A stretch of DNA of 38,515 nucleotides from Candidatus Cybelea tumulisoli (GCA_003167155.1 PMTY01000124.1:28472-66986); one strand, 5' to 3'. Positions 23,568 through 32,081 are shown, numbered from the stretch's first letter. Made by a program: numbers and translations. The notes: a model not told the origin generated them from the sequence alone.

Positions 23568-25171
23568 GCCTCCACCGGGATTTCCGCGACGACGTCGGCG
23601 GGCTGCTTGTCGACGCGAAGGCCGAGGTAGGCGGGCTGGCGCAGATAACCGTCGCGCGTCCACTCGGCAAACCGCACTTCGACGACGAGCTGTGGCGAGC
23701 ACCAGTGCGCCGGCGCATTTGCATCGACGGCGTTGAAGAACGGCGTACTCTTGCGCTCGATCTTCTGGAGCCGCGCGTAAAGTTCGGAAAGCTTTTTTAC
23801 CGTAAAGCCCGTTCCGACCGAGCCGACATACCGGAGCCGCTTTTTTTCGTAAACGCCGAGCAGCAGGGCGCCGAAGCCTTTGCGGCTGCCTTTGGGCTCG
23901 GTCCAGCCGCCGACGACGAACTCTTGCTCGAAACTCGTCTTGATTTTGACCCAATCGCGGCTGCGCCGTTCTTGATACGTCGAGTCGCGGCGCTTTCCGA
24001 TGATGCCTTCCAGCTGCTTTTTGCGCGCGACCTCGAAGAGCTCTTTGCCTTGGCCGACGACGTGCTTGGAGTAGAGTACGAGGGTGTCGTCTTTGATCAG
24101 TCGTTCCAGCAGCGCTTTACGCTCTTCCAGCGGGGTCGAGCGCAGATCTTTGCCATCGGCATAGAGCAGATCGAAGACCGCATAGGTCAACCCGGCCGGT
24201 TTCTTTTGCGATTCCTGCAGACGCTGAAATGCCGAGCGCCCTTGCGCGTCGAGGCTGACGATCTCGCCATCGACCGCGACCGGCACGCTGGCAAACGCGC
24301 CTGAGAGCTCGGCGAGCCCCGGAAAGCGTTGGAGCATGTCGAGCCCGTTGCGCGAGACGAGCGTAAGCTCGTTCTTTTCATCGATCGTGCAGAGCGCGCG
24401 ATATCCGTCCCACTTGATCTCGAAGAGCCACGCGGGATCATCGAATGGTTCGGGGACGAGCGTGGCGAGCATCAGCGCTTTGGGATGGGGAATCGGATCG
24501 CGTTTCGCGAGGCGCTTGCGCGGCGGTGCGGCCGCGTAGCGTGCGGCCGGTTTGGATTGCCACGTTTCGGCCCGCGGATCGGCAGCGATATCCGCCAGCG
24601 TCTTGCCGCTCTTGACCGATTCGGGATGATCGGCCGGATCGTATTTCGGGTCGGCGTACTCGTCGCGGTCTTTGAGCAAGAGCCACGGCTCGCCGTGCTC
24701 GCCCTCGCGGGCCTTGATCTTGACCAGCGTGAACTCGCCCCGCAGCTTTTTGCCGCGCAGGATGAACTTGATTTTGCCGTTGGCGATCTCCGCAGCCGGG
24801 TCGGTGCCTTCGACCAGTGTGTAGGTACCGCGATCCCAAACGATCACGCTGCCCGCGCCGTACTGCTTCGCCGGAATGTTGCCCTCGAAATCCCGGTAGT
24901 CCATCGGATGGTCTTCAACGTGCATTGCAAGCCGGCGGTCGAGTGGAACGAGGGTCGGTCCCTTGGGGACCGCCCAGGAAGCGAGCACGCCTCCGGCTTC
25001 CAGACGGAAATCGTAATGCAAGCGCGTGGCACGATGCATCTGCACGACGAATCGCAGCTTCTTGGGCGCCCTCTCCTTCCGGCCGCTCGGTTCGGGCGTG
25101 GCCTTGAAGTCGCGCTTCTTTCGGTAGGTCTCAAGCGACCCCGGACGCACGCCCGGCTTTTTTGCGGCCAT
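23564..25171 (-). CDS. ligD: LigD phosphoesterase-ligase
   Basis: A 535-residue ATP-dependent DNA ligase with an N-terminal 3'-phosphoesterase (PE) domain. ATG 25171 (MAAKKPGVRPGSLETYRKKRDF) is chosen over 25216, which would cover the divergent promoter. The PE domain (about 38-155) has QMHRATRLHYDFRLE and HVEDHPMDYRDFEG, which supply the metal-binding His and Asp residues. The ligase nucleotidyl-transfer motif I is FEIKWDGYRA with catalytic Lys253, followed by GEIVSLD, AVFDLLYADG, EGIIGKR and DWVKIK. The OB domain occupies about 430-535. The enzyme cleans 3' ends and seals breaks held by Ku. The gene heads the operon and overlaps the polymerase gene by four bases. Together the two genes equal a split LigD. 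Confidence 0.95.
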   Translation of the reverse strand: MAAKKPGVRPGSLETYRKKRDFKATPEPSGRKERAPKKLRFVVQMHRATRLHYDFRLEAGGVLASWAVPKGPTLVPLDRRLAMHVEDHPMDYRDFEGNIPAKQYGAGSVIVWDRGTYTLVEGTDPAAEIANGKIKFILRGKKLRGEFTLVKIKAREGEHGEPWLLLKDRDEYADPKYDPADHPESVKSGKTLADIAADPRAETWQSKPAARYAAAPPRKRLAKRDPIPHPKALMLATLVPEPFDDPAWLFEIKWDGYRALCTIDEKNELTLVSRNGLDMLQRFPGLAELSGAFASVPVAVDGEIVSLDAQGRSAFQRLQESQKKPAGLTYAVFDLLYADGKDLRSTPLEERKALLERLIKDDTLVLYSKHVVGQGKELFEVARKKQLEGIIGKRRDSTYQERRSRDWVKIKTSFEQEFVVGGWTEPKGSRKGFGALLLGVYEKKRLRYVGSVGTGFTVKKLSELYARLQKIERKSTPFFNAVDANAPAHWCSPQLVVEVRFAEWTRDGYLRQPAYLGLRVDKQPADVVAEIPVEA

Positions 25172-25214
25172 CGTGCTTGGCCTTCGACGGCGCGGCGAGC
25201 TATTCTTAGACTCC
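25172..25214. promoter_or_regulatory. Divergent promoter, ligD / small membrane protein
   Basis: Only 43 bases separate the two divergent start codons. On the plus strand TATTCT (25201-25206) lies eight bases before ATG 25215, with TTGGCC about 18 bases upstream of it, a plausible promoter giving a leaderless mRNA. The minus-strand promoter for the NHEJ operon could not be placed and may lie inside the membrane-protein gene. Confidence 0.35.
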
Positions 25215-25499
25215 ATGATTTATAGCATCGCCGGCCTGGTACTGGCGCTCGGTGTCGCGGCCGCGGCCTGGCAGCGCAGCCGCAGCCCGGGTGGTTTCTA
25301 CGACGCGCAGATTTACGGAATGGATCGCGCCACGCACCGGCGCTACTGCGCGATCAGCCTTGGATTTGCCGCCTTCTTCGCGCTGGTGTGTGCGCTGCAT
25401 CTCTACGGCGCAGGCATCGCGGCACTGACGCTGTACGTCTTGGTCGCCGTGTTTTACGCCACATCGTTCCTGAGGGGCGCCGCCGACGCCGATGAGTGA
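25215..25499 (+). CDS. Small membrane protein
   Basis: A 94-residue protein with three hydrophobic helices at about 1-20, 48-66 and 68-88. A soluble loop RSRSPGGFYDAQIYGMDRATHRRY follows the first helix. ATG 25215 is chosen because the first helix starts at once (MIYSIAGLVLALGVAAAAW); the open frame to 25173 adds unlikely residues. Its end overlaps the DUF255 gene by eight bases, so the two are co-transcribed. No family is recognised. It may be a membrane partner of the DUF255 protein or simply share its transcript. Confidence 0.65.
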   Translation: MIYSIAGLVLALGVAAAAWQRSRSPGGFYDAQIYGMDRATHRRYCAISLGFAAFFALVCALHLYGAGIAALTLYVLVAVFYATSFLRGAADADE

Positions 25500-27270
25500 T
25501 GACTTTCGTTTCTCGCCGCGACCCAATCGCGCGGCCGAAATCGCCTGGCTGCCGTGGGATGCGCAGACGTTCGCTCGCGCGGCGGAGGAAGACCGGCCGA
25601 TCCTGCTCTCGATCTCGGCCGTGTGGTGCCATTGGTGTCACGTAATGGACGAGACGACCTACTCCGATCCGAGCATCATCGAAACCATCAACCGCCGTTT
25701 CGTTCCCGTTCGCGTCGACAATGACAAGCGCCCCGACATCAACGCGCGCTATAACATGGGCGGCTGGCCGACGACGGCATTTCTGACCCCCGATGGACGG
25801 ACGCTAACCGGCGCGACCTATCTGCCGCCGGCACAGATGCATCGCGCACTCGACGAGATCGCGCGCTTTTACCACGAGCGAAAGAACGAGATCGCCGAGC
25901 TTCCGGCAACATCGCGCTCGCACGACGCGCTGCGCGAATCCGCTTCGGCCGGCAATCTCAGCGACGCACCGATCGCGCGGCTGCTCGCAAATCTCGAAAG
26001 CAACTACGATGAGGAGTTCGGCGGCTTCGGCGACGAGCCGAAGTTTCCGCAGCCTGAAGTGCTCGAGTTCCTGCTCTCAGAGTGGCGCGTTTCGGGTAAT
26101 CAGCGCTACTACGCGATGGTGGCGCAGACGATGCGCGGCATGTCGCGGGGCGGCATGTACGACCACGTCGAGGGTGGTTTCTTTCGCTACTCGACCACGC
26201 GCGATTGGAGCGTCCCGCACTTTGAAAAGATGGCCGAAGACCACGCTGGACTGCTGCGCGTCCTTGCTACGCTTTCGATCTTCGCGCCGACCGACGACGT
26301 TCACGCAACGCTAGTATCGGCGACGAACTACGTTCGCAACGTTCTGCTCGATCCGCAGACGGGATTCTTTGGCGGCAGTCAGGATGCCGACGAAGCGTAC
26401 TTCGCGCTGCCGCTCGAAGAACGCCGCCGCCTAATCGCTCCATTCGTCGATCGCACGTCGTACACCAATTGGGCCTGCGCGCTCGCGGGCGCGTTCTTTC
26501 AGGTTGCGCGCGCACTCGACGACGATGCGCTGCTCGCGCAAGCCGTCACGACCCTCGATAACGTGGCGGAGCGCCTGGTCGGTGCTGACGGCTTGCTCTA
26601 TCACGTTCTGGTGCCGGGCGGCGAGCCCGAGGTGCGCGGGTTGCTCGCCGATCACGTCGCCTACCTTCGCGCGCTGCTCGACGCGCACGAAGTAAGCGGC
26701 GAACGACGCTTCTTGGAGCGCGCGCGCGCGCTTGCTCGAACGACGATCGAGAGTTTCGAAGCGCCCGATGGCGGCTTTTACGACCGCGTTGCCGACAGCG
26801 AATCCTTCGGCAATCTCGCGTATCCCGATCGTCCGATCGTGGAGAACGGCCTGCTAGCCGACGCGCTCTTACGATTAGATGCGCTCACCGCGGAGTCGGC
26901 AAATCGCGATCGCGTGAAGCAAACGCTGGCGATCTACGCGGCTACGGCCGCAAATGCGGGATCCTTTGCGGCAACCTTTGCGCGCGCCCTACGGCGGTAT
27001 CTCTCCCCCGAGGTTGTCGTTCGCATCGTCGGTGATGCAAAGGCGACTGACGAGTTTCGGGAAGCTTCGCAGCGGCTGCCGACGCCGTTTGCTTCGGTTC
27101 GCACGTTATCGCTGCACGAAGCGGTGGCGCAGGCATTGCCGGCGGAGCCGCATCCTGCGGCCTACGTGTGCGTCGGGACGGTTTGCGGAGCGCCGGTGAC
27201 GCGAGCTTCAGATCTGCGCGCGACCTACGACCGCACCACCGTTGGGTCAGACCTGGCGGACCGCAGCTAG
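25492..27270 (+). CDS. DUF255 thioredoxin-fold protein (YyaL/SPATA20 type)
   Basis: A 592-residue protein of the widespread family with an N-terminal thioredoxin-like DUF255 domain and a C-terminal (alpha/alpha)6-barrel-like part similar to N-acylglucosamine 2-epimerase and glycosidase folds. Residues 18-120 contain WLPWDAQTFARAAEEDRPI, VWCHWCHVMDE with Cys46 and Cys49 in the CHWC motif, and GGWPTTAFLTPDG. Downstream, DEEFGGFGDEPKFPQPEVL and GGMYDHVEGGFFRYSTT are family signatures. Its biochemical role is not established. It is about 80 residues shorter than many homologues, mostly at the C-terminus. It overlaps the small membrane-protein gene by eight bases and has no signal peptide, so it is probably cytoplasmic. 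Confidence 0.9.
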   Translation: MSDDFRFSPRPNRAAEIAWLPWDAQTFARAAEEDRPILLSISAVWCHWCHVMDETTYSDPSIIETINRRFVPVRVDNDKRPDINARYNMGGWPTTAFLTPDGRTLTGATYLPPAQMHRALDEIARFYHERKNEIAELPATSRSHDALRESASAGNLSDAPIARLLANLESNYDEEFGGFGDEPKFPQPEVLEFLLSEWRVSGNQRYYAMVAQTMRGMSRGGMYDHVEGGFFRYSTTRDWSVPHFEKMAEDHAGLLRVLATLSIFAPTDDVHATLVSATNYVRNVLLDPQTGFFGGSQDADEAYFALPLEERRRLIAPFVDRTSYTNWACALAGAFFQVARALDDDALLAQAVTTLDNVAERLVGADGLLYHVLVPGGEPEVRGLLADHVAYLRALLDAHEVSGERRFLERARALARTTIESFEAPDGGFYDRVADSESFGNLAYPDRPIVENGLLADALLRLDALTAESANRDRVKQTLAIYAATAANAGSFAATFARALRRYLSPEVVVRIVGDAKATDEFREASQRLPTPFASVRTLSLHEAVAQALPAEPHPAAYVCVGTVCGAPVTRASDLRATYDRTTVGSDLADRS

Positions 27271-27438
27271 GGCTTCACCTTCGGCTATCTCCGGCGTCGG
27301 AGCTGACGGCAAAACCACACCTCGCCGGCGCAAGGCCTCCCTGCCAGGATCGCAAGTACGCTGCTCAGTCGTCTCTCGCTCGAAGCCTTCGCGCGACAGC
27401 CATTGATCGACGTATGAAAGCAAGAGCTGGTGCTGCAC
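27247..27438 (-). CDS. Hypothetical short frame, doubtful
   Basis: A 63-residue minus-strand frame from GTG 27438, with composition that looks fairly protein-like (SYVDQWLSREGFERET, VLPSAPTPEIAEGEALAAV). It overlaps the end of the DUF255 gene by 24 bases and the GloVer remnant by a few bases. No domain, ribosome site or partner gene is evident. It may be the remnant of a longer gene or a chance frame within a decaying intergenic patch. Confidence 0.2.
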   Translation of the reverse strand: MQHQLLLSYVDQWLSREGFERETTEQRTCDPGREALRRRGVVLPSAPTPEIAEGEALAAVRQV

Positions 27439-27594
27439 AGTTTCAAGGGTTCGCGTAAGGATGGTCAGTCGCCGGAGGCGGGCTTAGCGCTCGGCACGGC
27501 AGGCCAACTGTACGATTCGACGGAGTACGGCGGCGGCGCAACGTCGTTATGCAGCTCCGGCTGCGGTACGGTTTTTACCCTGACGGCGCCGTAG
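27418..27594 (+). pseudogene. Orphan GloVer-repeat fragment
   Basis: This plus-strand stretch reads ELVLHSFKG, DGQSPEAGLALG, LYDSTEYGGG, then SSGCGTVFTLTAP and a TAG stop. That is one complete GloVer repeat unit, of the same kind as those in the lipoprotein at 15483-16712 (LHSFKG...DGA.P...LYGTT..GG...GTVF). An in-frame TGA at 27415-27417 lies immediately upstream, and there is no start codon with a ribosome site or signal peptide, so this is the C-terminal remnant of a lost gene. It sits on the opposite strand to the glycosyltransferase gene, whose stop is five bases away. Confidence 0.7.
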
Positions 27595-27598
27595 CAGC

Positions 27599-28768
27599 CT
27601 ACGAGCGTAGGAAAGTCAGCCAGTACCAGCAGCCCCAGAGTCCTACTACGTCTGAGTAGGTGATCAGCACGTAGCCCCAGAGCGGGAAGCGATCGCGCAC
27701 GGCGAGCATCATGAGTGCGATGAGAAACGGCTCGAAATCGAGCGCGTGGCGCATGCCGAACTGCGCGAACCCGTTGACGTAATAGAGGAAGTTCGGGAGC
27801 GCAACCAGGATCGCGGCGGCCCACAGCGCGAGCACCCAACGAACGGGCGAACGCGCGAAGAACGCGAGTATCAGTGCGGGCGACGTCCACGTTAACGCGA
27901 CGCCCGAGAACTCGGGGCGCAGCCATGGAAAGGTTGGCAAAAATGTTGGTAGCTGTGCGAAGAACGATTGCAGCTGATACGGCAGGTAGATCAGGCGAAA
28001 CGGCGAGCCCGTCGGCATTCCAACTTGATCTTGATGGTACCAAGCCGCATAGCCGATGTCGTTCCACGTTCCCCAGCGCGCTTCGTTATAGAGAATCCAC
28101 AAGATGCCGATTGGAATGAGAACTGCGATGAAGGATACTAGCTGTGTCGTCCTTCGACTGCGCTCAGGATGACAAGGGTGGGCCGGCGCGAGCATAAGGT
28201 AGAGATAGACGGGTAGCGCGGCGATCATTGAAAAGCGTGATTCGAAGGCGCATGCGGCAAAGAGTGCCACGAGCCAGCCTCGCCGTTTGCCGGCAAGCTC
28301 GACCAGTGCCAGTAAGGTAAAGCAGACGGCGGAGACGTGCGCGAGGAACCAGACGTCGCCGAGCATCGCGCACCACAGAAGATCGGTTCCCGCCAAGAGA
28401 AAGGCACAGATCCACGCGATGCTCGAGCGACTTAAGCCAAAGCGCTCGCCAAGCTCCCATGCCGCACCGACAGCGACGGCGGCGAGCACGACCGCCAGTC
28501 CAGTTTGGTTTGCTTGCGATCCGAAGAGCGCGACCATCGGCATCAGCAGCAACGCCGGCAGCGGCCCTTCAATGACGAAATAATGGCCGTTATAGGGCAG
28601 CGCATCAATATAGCCGCCGGGCCAGTCGATCCATGCATGGCCGCCCAACAGCGCCTGCGCCAACAGCACGAAGTTGTTATACGGCGTCGCGCGGAGATGT
28701 GACACGAGCGCCATTACCACGAAGGCGACGAAGGCGGCGACGTACGCCGGCCTAATTCGTGAGATCAA
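27599..28768 (-). CDS. GT39/PMT-like membrane glycosyltransferase
   Basis: A 389-residue polytopic protein with about ten hydrophobic helices. The luminal-type first loop HAWIDWPGGYIDALPYNGHY, then EGPLPALLLMP, resembles the acidic first loop of ArnT/PMT-like (GT-C fold) enzymes that transfer sugars from lipid carriers. Sugar and acceptor are unknown. The TTG at 28768 overlaps the upstream stop (TTGA) and begins just before the first helix (MISRIRPAYVAAFVAFVVM); the frame open to 28921 overlaps the preceding gene and is not used. At residues of about 199-206 the peptide CHPERSRR is encoded by a short dispersed-repeat word (28150-28173) inserted in a loop. It is the last gene of the long leftward series that includes alaS. 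Confidence 0.65.
   Translation of the reverse strand: MISRIRPAYVAAFVAFVVMALVSHLRATPYNNFVLLAQALLGGHAWIDWPGGYIDALPYNGHYFVIEGPLPALLLMPMVALFGSQANQTGLAVVLAAVAVGAAWELGERFGLSRSSIAWICAFLLAGTDLLWCAMLGDVWFLAHVSAVCFTLLALVELAGKRRGWLVALFAACAFESRFSMIAALPVYLYLMLAPAHPCHPERSRRTTQLVSFIAVLIPIGILWILYNEARWGTWNDIGYAAWYHQDQVGMPTGSPFRLIYLPYQLQSFFAQLPTFLPTFPWLRPEFSGVALTWTSPALILAFFARSPVRWVLALWAAAILVALPNFLYYVNGFAQFGMRHALDFEPFLIALMMLAVRDRFPLWGYVLITYSDVVGLWGCWYWLTFLRS
28150..28173. repeat. Dispersed repeat word within glycosyltransferase gene
   Basis: The plus-strand word starting TCCTTCGACTGCGCTCAGG and ending ATGAC, read from the minus strand, encodes CHPERSRR. This word and its relatives recur as short interspersed repeats in many environmental bacterial genomes, where annotated proteins often carry a tell-tale CHPERS peptide. 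Here it is in frame and lies in a loop between predicted helices. Identification rests on recognising the word; only one copy is in the window. Confidence 0.55.
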
Positions 28769-29451
28769 ATGGTGGGGAGCGTCGAGTGCGGGAGCGGTTG
28801 AGGCGCCTGGAAGGTTGAGGGCGGTAAGCTCTGCGGGAAGCGGTAGTCGCTCCAGCCGATCCGCTCGCGCGCCGGCTTTCCGCCGACTTGCGCCGCGGCG
28901 TCGGCAAGGACCGGCATCCAATACTTCCCGAACGGCCCGAACTCGACCTCACCGCTGCCTTCGACGCCTGCGCCGCCGCTATGAAAGTGAACGATGCGCG
29001 GAAGGAAGTTCGCACCGTCGATCGTCAAGCGGTCGATCCACGTGCCGGATGTACGGTTCAAAGGCGTCGTTTCGTACACGTAGTCGAGATGCCGGCCATC
29101 TTTGACGGTTCCGAGAAAGAGCAGTTCGTACGAACCGCTGCTGGGCGCAAAGCGCGCGACCGCATAACGATCCACGTGCTTGGAGATTCGCACCACCTTG
29201 CGAAGCAGCGTTATTCCATCGACTGAAAGCGTATCGTCCCGAACGTCGAGCCCGCTGCGATAAATTCGATGGTGCTGTTCGATGTTGCTCGGCCCAACTT
29301 GAGAGACGGTGTACGAGAAGACTACGACTTTCGGTGCGGAGGCTGCTGCAAGCGCCAGAGCATACCGCTGCAAGACGTACTGCGAGTCAAGGCGACTCGC
29401 GCCCAGCGAGGCTAGCAGCAGCAGCATCGAGACGGCTCGCAAACGACTCAC
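28765..29451 (-). CDS. Secreted protein of unknown function
   Basis: A 228-residue protein starting with GTG 29451, which overlaps the alaS stop. A signal-like N-terminus (MSRLRAVSMLLLLASLGASRL) is followed by a mostly beta-strand domain: VVVFSYTVSQVGP, HHRIYRSGLDVRDDTLSVDG, YELLFLGTVKDGRHLDYVYE and TWIDRLTIDGANFLPRIVHF. This strand-rich layout loosely recalls LolA-like outer-membrane lipoprotein-sorting folds, but no motif proves it. The C-terminus is Pro-rich (SLPPSTFQAPQPLPHS) and overlaps the next gene by four bases. Its position between alaS and a membrane glycosyltransferase says little about function. Confidence 0.62.
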   Translation of the reverse strand: MSRLRAVSMLLLLASLGASRLDSQYVLQRYALALAAASAPKVVVFSYTVSQVGPSNIEQHHRIYRSGLDVRDDTLSVDGITLLRKVVRISKHVDRYAVARFAPSSGSYELLFLGTVKDGRHLDYVYETTPLNRTSGTWIDRLTIDGANFLPRIVHFHSGGAGVEGSGEVEFGPFGKYWMPVLADAAAQVGGKPARERIGWSDYRFPQSLPPSTFQAPQPLPHSTLPTI

Positions 29452-32081
29452 GTCAGCACGGCGTCGCGAATCGCATCGAGCGCGGCTTGCGCGCCGTCCG
29501 TCCTCGTTCCGCCGCCCTGAGCCATCGCAGCCTGGCCACCGCCCTTGCCGCCGACGAGCGGCGCGGCGAGCTTCACGAGATTCCCGGAATGCAGCCCGGC
29601 TTTTACGAGATCGTCGCTCGTGCTTACCACCAAACTCACTGTGCCGTTGTCGATCCCGGCCAGCGCGACGACACCACTGGGCAACCGATGCCGTATCGCA
29701 CTGCTCAAATGGCGAAGCGCTTCGCCGTCGGCCTCACGTACGACAGCGCCGACAAACGCGCGGTCGCCGTTTCGCTGCGCATTTTCGACGTACGAGGCTG
29801 CGTCGACCGCAGCCATCCGAGCCTTCAGCTGGCCGAGCGCCGTTTGCAAATCCTTCACATCGCGCTGCATCTTCTCGAAACGCTCGAGCAGCTCGTCGGG
29901 TGCCGCCGACATCGAGGCCGAGAGCGTGCCGATGAGATCGCTCTGCTTGCCGGTGTGTTCCTCGGCCGCGGCTGAAACGCACGACTCGATTCGGCGAATA
30001 CCGCTTCCGATCGACGACTCCGAGAGAATAACGAACATTCCCAGCTCTCCGGTTGAGTGGGAATGCGTGCCGCCACAAAACTCGATGGAAGGCCCCGCCT
30101 GCACGACGCGAATCATATCGCCGTACTTTTCTCCGGCCATCCAAATCGCTCCGGTGTTTCTCGCCTCCTCGAGCGGCAGGACGCGCGTAACCAGATGCGC
30201 GTCGTCGCGGATCATTTCGTTCACGCGATGCGCGACGGCGCGCCGTTGCTCGGGCGTCAGTGCGCCTTGCGGCCAGCGGAAGTCGAAGCGCATGCGGGCG
30301 ATCCCGACCCACGAACCGGCTTGATTGACCTCGTCACCGAGCACCTCTTTGAGCGCCCGCTGCAAAAGGTGCGCCGACGTATGGTGCCGGCGAATCTCGC
30401 GGCGCCACGATTCAAAGACGCCGGCGCGCACTCGATCCCCGGCCGCAAACTCTCCCTCGACGACGCTGCCGTAATGCGCGATCGCTTCGCCTATGTACTG
30501 GGTATCGCGCACGTCGAAGAGCGCGCTACCCTGCACTGAGCCTGTCGAAGTGCGCAGGATTCGGCCGCGATCGCCGATCTGACCGCCGCGCTCGGCATAG
30601 AACGGCGTGCGATCCAAAATCAGGACGCCTTCGTCTCCTTGCGATAATGAAGCAACGGGCTTTCCGTCTTTGAGCAGCGCTACGACCTCGCCGTCCGCTT
30701 CGAGCCCCTCGTCGTAGCCGGTGAAGCCGCTGCGCATCGCGGGCAGATCGGTTAAAGCCACCACCTCGCGCTTTGCGGAAGCGTCGCGGCGCGCGCGTTC
30801 GCGCTGCTCCTCCATCAAACGGTCGAACGCGACGGTATCAACGACCGCACCGCGCTCGCCCGCGATCTCACGCGTAAGCTCGAGAGGAAACCCGAACGTA
30901 TCGTGCAGCAGAAACGCTTCTTCTCCGCCGATGACCCTGCCAGGCCGCTCGATCGCCTCGTCGATGACTCGCTCGAGCATCGTCATTCCGCGCTCCAGCG
31001 TCCGGTCGAAGGTCCGTTCTTCTTGACGGAGCGCCGTCGTTATCCGCGCCGCGCTTTCGCCAAGCTCCGGATAGCCGGGCTCGAGCGATTTTACCGCCGC
31101 GGGCACCAGCTCGGAGAAAAACCCGTCGGGATAGCCGAGCAGCCGTCCGTTGCGAATCGCGCGGCGAATCAAAAAGCGCAGCACGAACCCACGGTCCGTA
31201 TTCGACGGATAGACGCCATCGTTGATCAAGAACGTCGCCGAGCGAAGGTGATCCGCAATAATATTCTGCCTCGCCCGTTGCTCGCGCGGTTCGAGCGTCG
31301 TATGCCCGATCGGCGGCTGCGCCGCGACTAGATCGGTGAAGAGGTCGGTCTGATACATCGAGGCAAAGCCATTACGGACTGCCAGCATCCGTTCCAACCC
31401 GGCACCCGTGTCGATGGACTTGCGCGGCAAATCTTCGAGCGTACCGTCAGCCGTTCGATTGTACTGTTGAAAAACGACGTTCCAGATCTCGACATACCGA
31501 TCTCCGAGATTGGGACCCAAATCACCGGAGCCGCTCGCATGCTCCGCGCCCGTATCGTAAAAAATCTCGGTACACGGCCCGCACGGACCCGTCGCGCCCA
31601 TCGTCCAGAAGTTATCTTCGTCAAACCGCGTAATGCGCGCCGGATCAAGGCCAACTTCACCGCTCCAAATCCGCGCCGCCTCATCATCATCGGTATGAAC
31701 GGTGACGTACAGCCGCGCCGGATCCAGGCGAAGCACTTGCGTCACAAACTCCCACGCCCACGCGATCGCTTCACGCTTGTAATAGTCGCCGAAGCTAAAG
31801 TTGCCCAGCATCTCCAAAAAAGTGCCGTGCCGCCCCGTCCTCCCAACGCTCTCGATATCGCTCTTCGCACCGGCGACGCGCAGGCAGCGTTGCACCGTCA
31901 CGACCCGTGGCGCCGGAGCCGGCTGCTCGCCAAGAAAAACGGGCACGAACTGCTCCATCCCCGCAATCGTAAACAGCGTCGTCGACATCTCATGCGGCAC
32001 CAGACTGGCCGGCGCAAGCAGCTTATGCCCCCTGCCGACCCAGAAGTCAATCCACGCCCGCCTAAGCTCCTGACTCTTCAT
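29448..32081 (-). CDS. alaS: Alanyl-tRNA synthetase
   Basis: An 877-residue class II synthetase, the usual length, which charges tRNA-Ala and hydrolyses mischarged Ser/Gly-tRNA. The N-terminal catalytic core shows LRRAWIDFWVGRGHKLLAPASLVP, FTIAGMEQFVPVFLG, a GTFLEMLGNFSFGDYYK motif 2 region and FVLRFLIRRAIRNGRLLG. The editing domain contains the zinc-site HHTSAHLLQRAL and FCGGTHSHSTGELGMF. The C-terminal DHHA1-like part carries the Gly-rich GGKGGGQAAMAQGGG. ATG 32081 is seven bases after a perfect TATAAT, so the mRNA is probably leaderless. At about residues 510-516 a short dispersed-repeat word encodes TSTGSVQ. The gene lies downstream of sigB with a 58-base gap. Confidence 0.97.
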   Translation of the reverse strand: MKSQELRRAWIDFWVGRGHKLLAPASLVPHEMSTTLFTIAGMEQFVPVFLGEQPAPAPRVVTVQRCLRVAGAKSDIESVGRTGRHGTFLEMLGNFSFGDYYKREAIAWAWEFVTQVLRLDPARLYVTVHTDDDEAARIWSGEVGLDPARITRFDEDNFWTMGATGPCGPCTEIFYDTGAEHASGSGDLGPNLGDRYVEIWNVVFQQYNRTADGTLEDLPRKSIDTGAGLERMLAVRNGFASMYQTDLFTDLVAAQPPIGHTTLEPREQRARQNIIADHLRSATFLINDGVYPSNTDRGFVLRFLIRRAIRNGRLLGYPDGFFSELVPAAVKSLEPGYPELGESAARITTALRQEERTFDRTLERGMTMLERVIDEAIERPGRVIGGEEAFLLHDTFGFPLELTREIAGERGAVVDTVAFDRLMEEQRERARRDASAKREVVALTDLPAMRSGFTGYDEGLEADGEVVALLKDGKPVASLSQGDEGVLILDRTPFYAERGGQIGDRGRILRTSTGSVQGSALFDVRDTQYIGEAIAHYGSVVEGEFAAGDRVRAGVFESWRREIRRHHTSAHLLQRALKEVLGDEVNQAGSWVGIARMRFDFRWPQGALTPEQRRAVAHRVNEMIRDDAHLVTRVLPLEEARNTGAIWMAGEKYGDMIRVVQAGPSIEFCGGTHSHSTGELGMFVILSESSIGSGIRRIESCVSAAAEEHTGKQSDLIGTLSASMSAAPDELLERFEKMQRDVKDLQTALGQLKARMAAVDAASYVENAQRNGDRAFVGAVVREADGEALRHLSSAIRHRLPSGVVALAGIDNGTVSLVVSTSDDLVKAGLHSGNLVKLAAPLVGGKGGGQAAMAQGGGTRTDGAQAALDAIRDAVLT
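30534..30553. repeat. Dispersed repeat word within alaS
   Basis: CACTGAGCCTGTCGAAGTGC, an imperfect palindrome with CACT/AGTG ends, lies in frame within alaS and encodes part of TSTGSVQ (about residues 510-516). Words of the CTTCGACAGGCTCAG type are familiar as short interspersed repeats in many bacterial genomes. The insertion is in the linker before the editing domain, where length variation may be tolerated. Only one copy is in the window, so repeat status is from recognition of the word. Confidence 0.5.

Noticed and set aside
27465-28067. Minus-strand frame overlapping the glycosyltransferase
   Set aside because: Out of frame with the membrane protein and dominated by Arg, Ala and Ser; a shadow.
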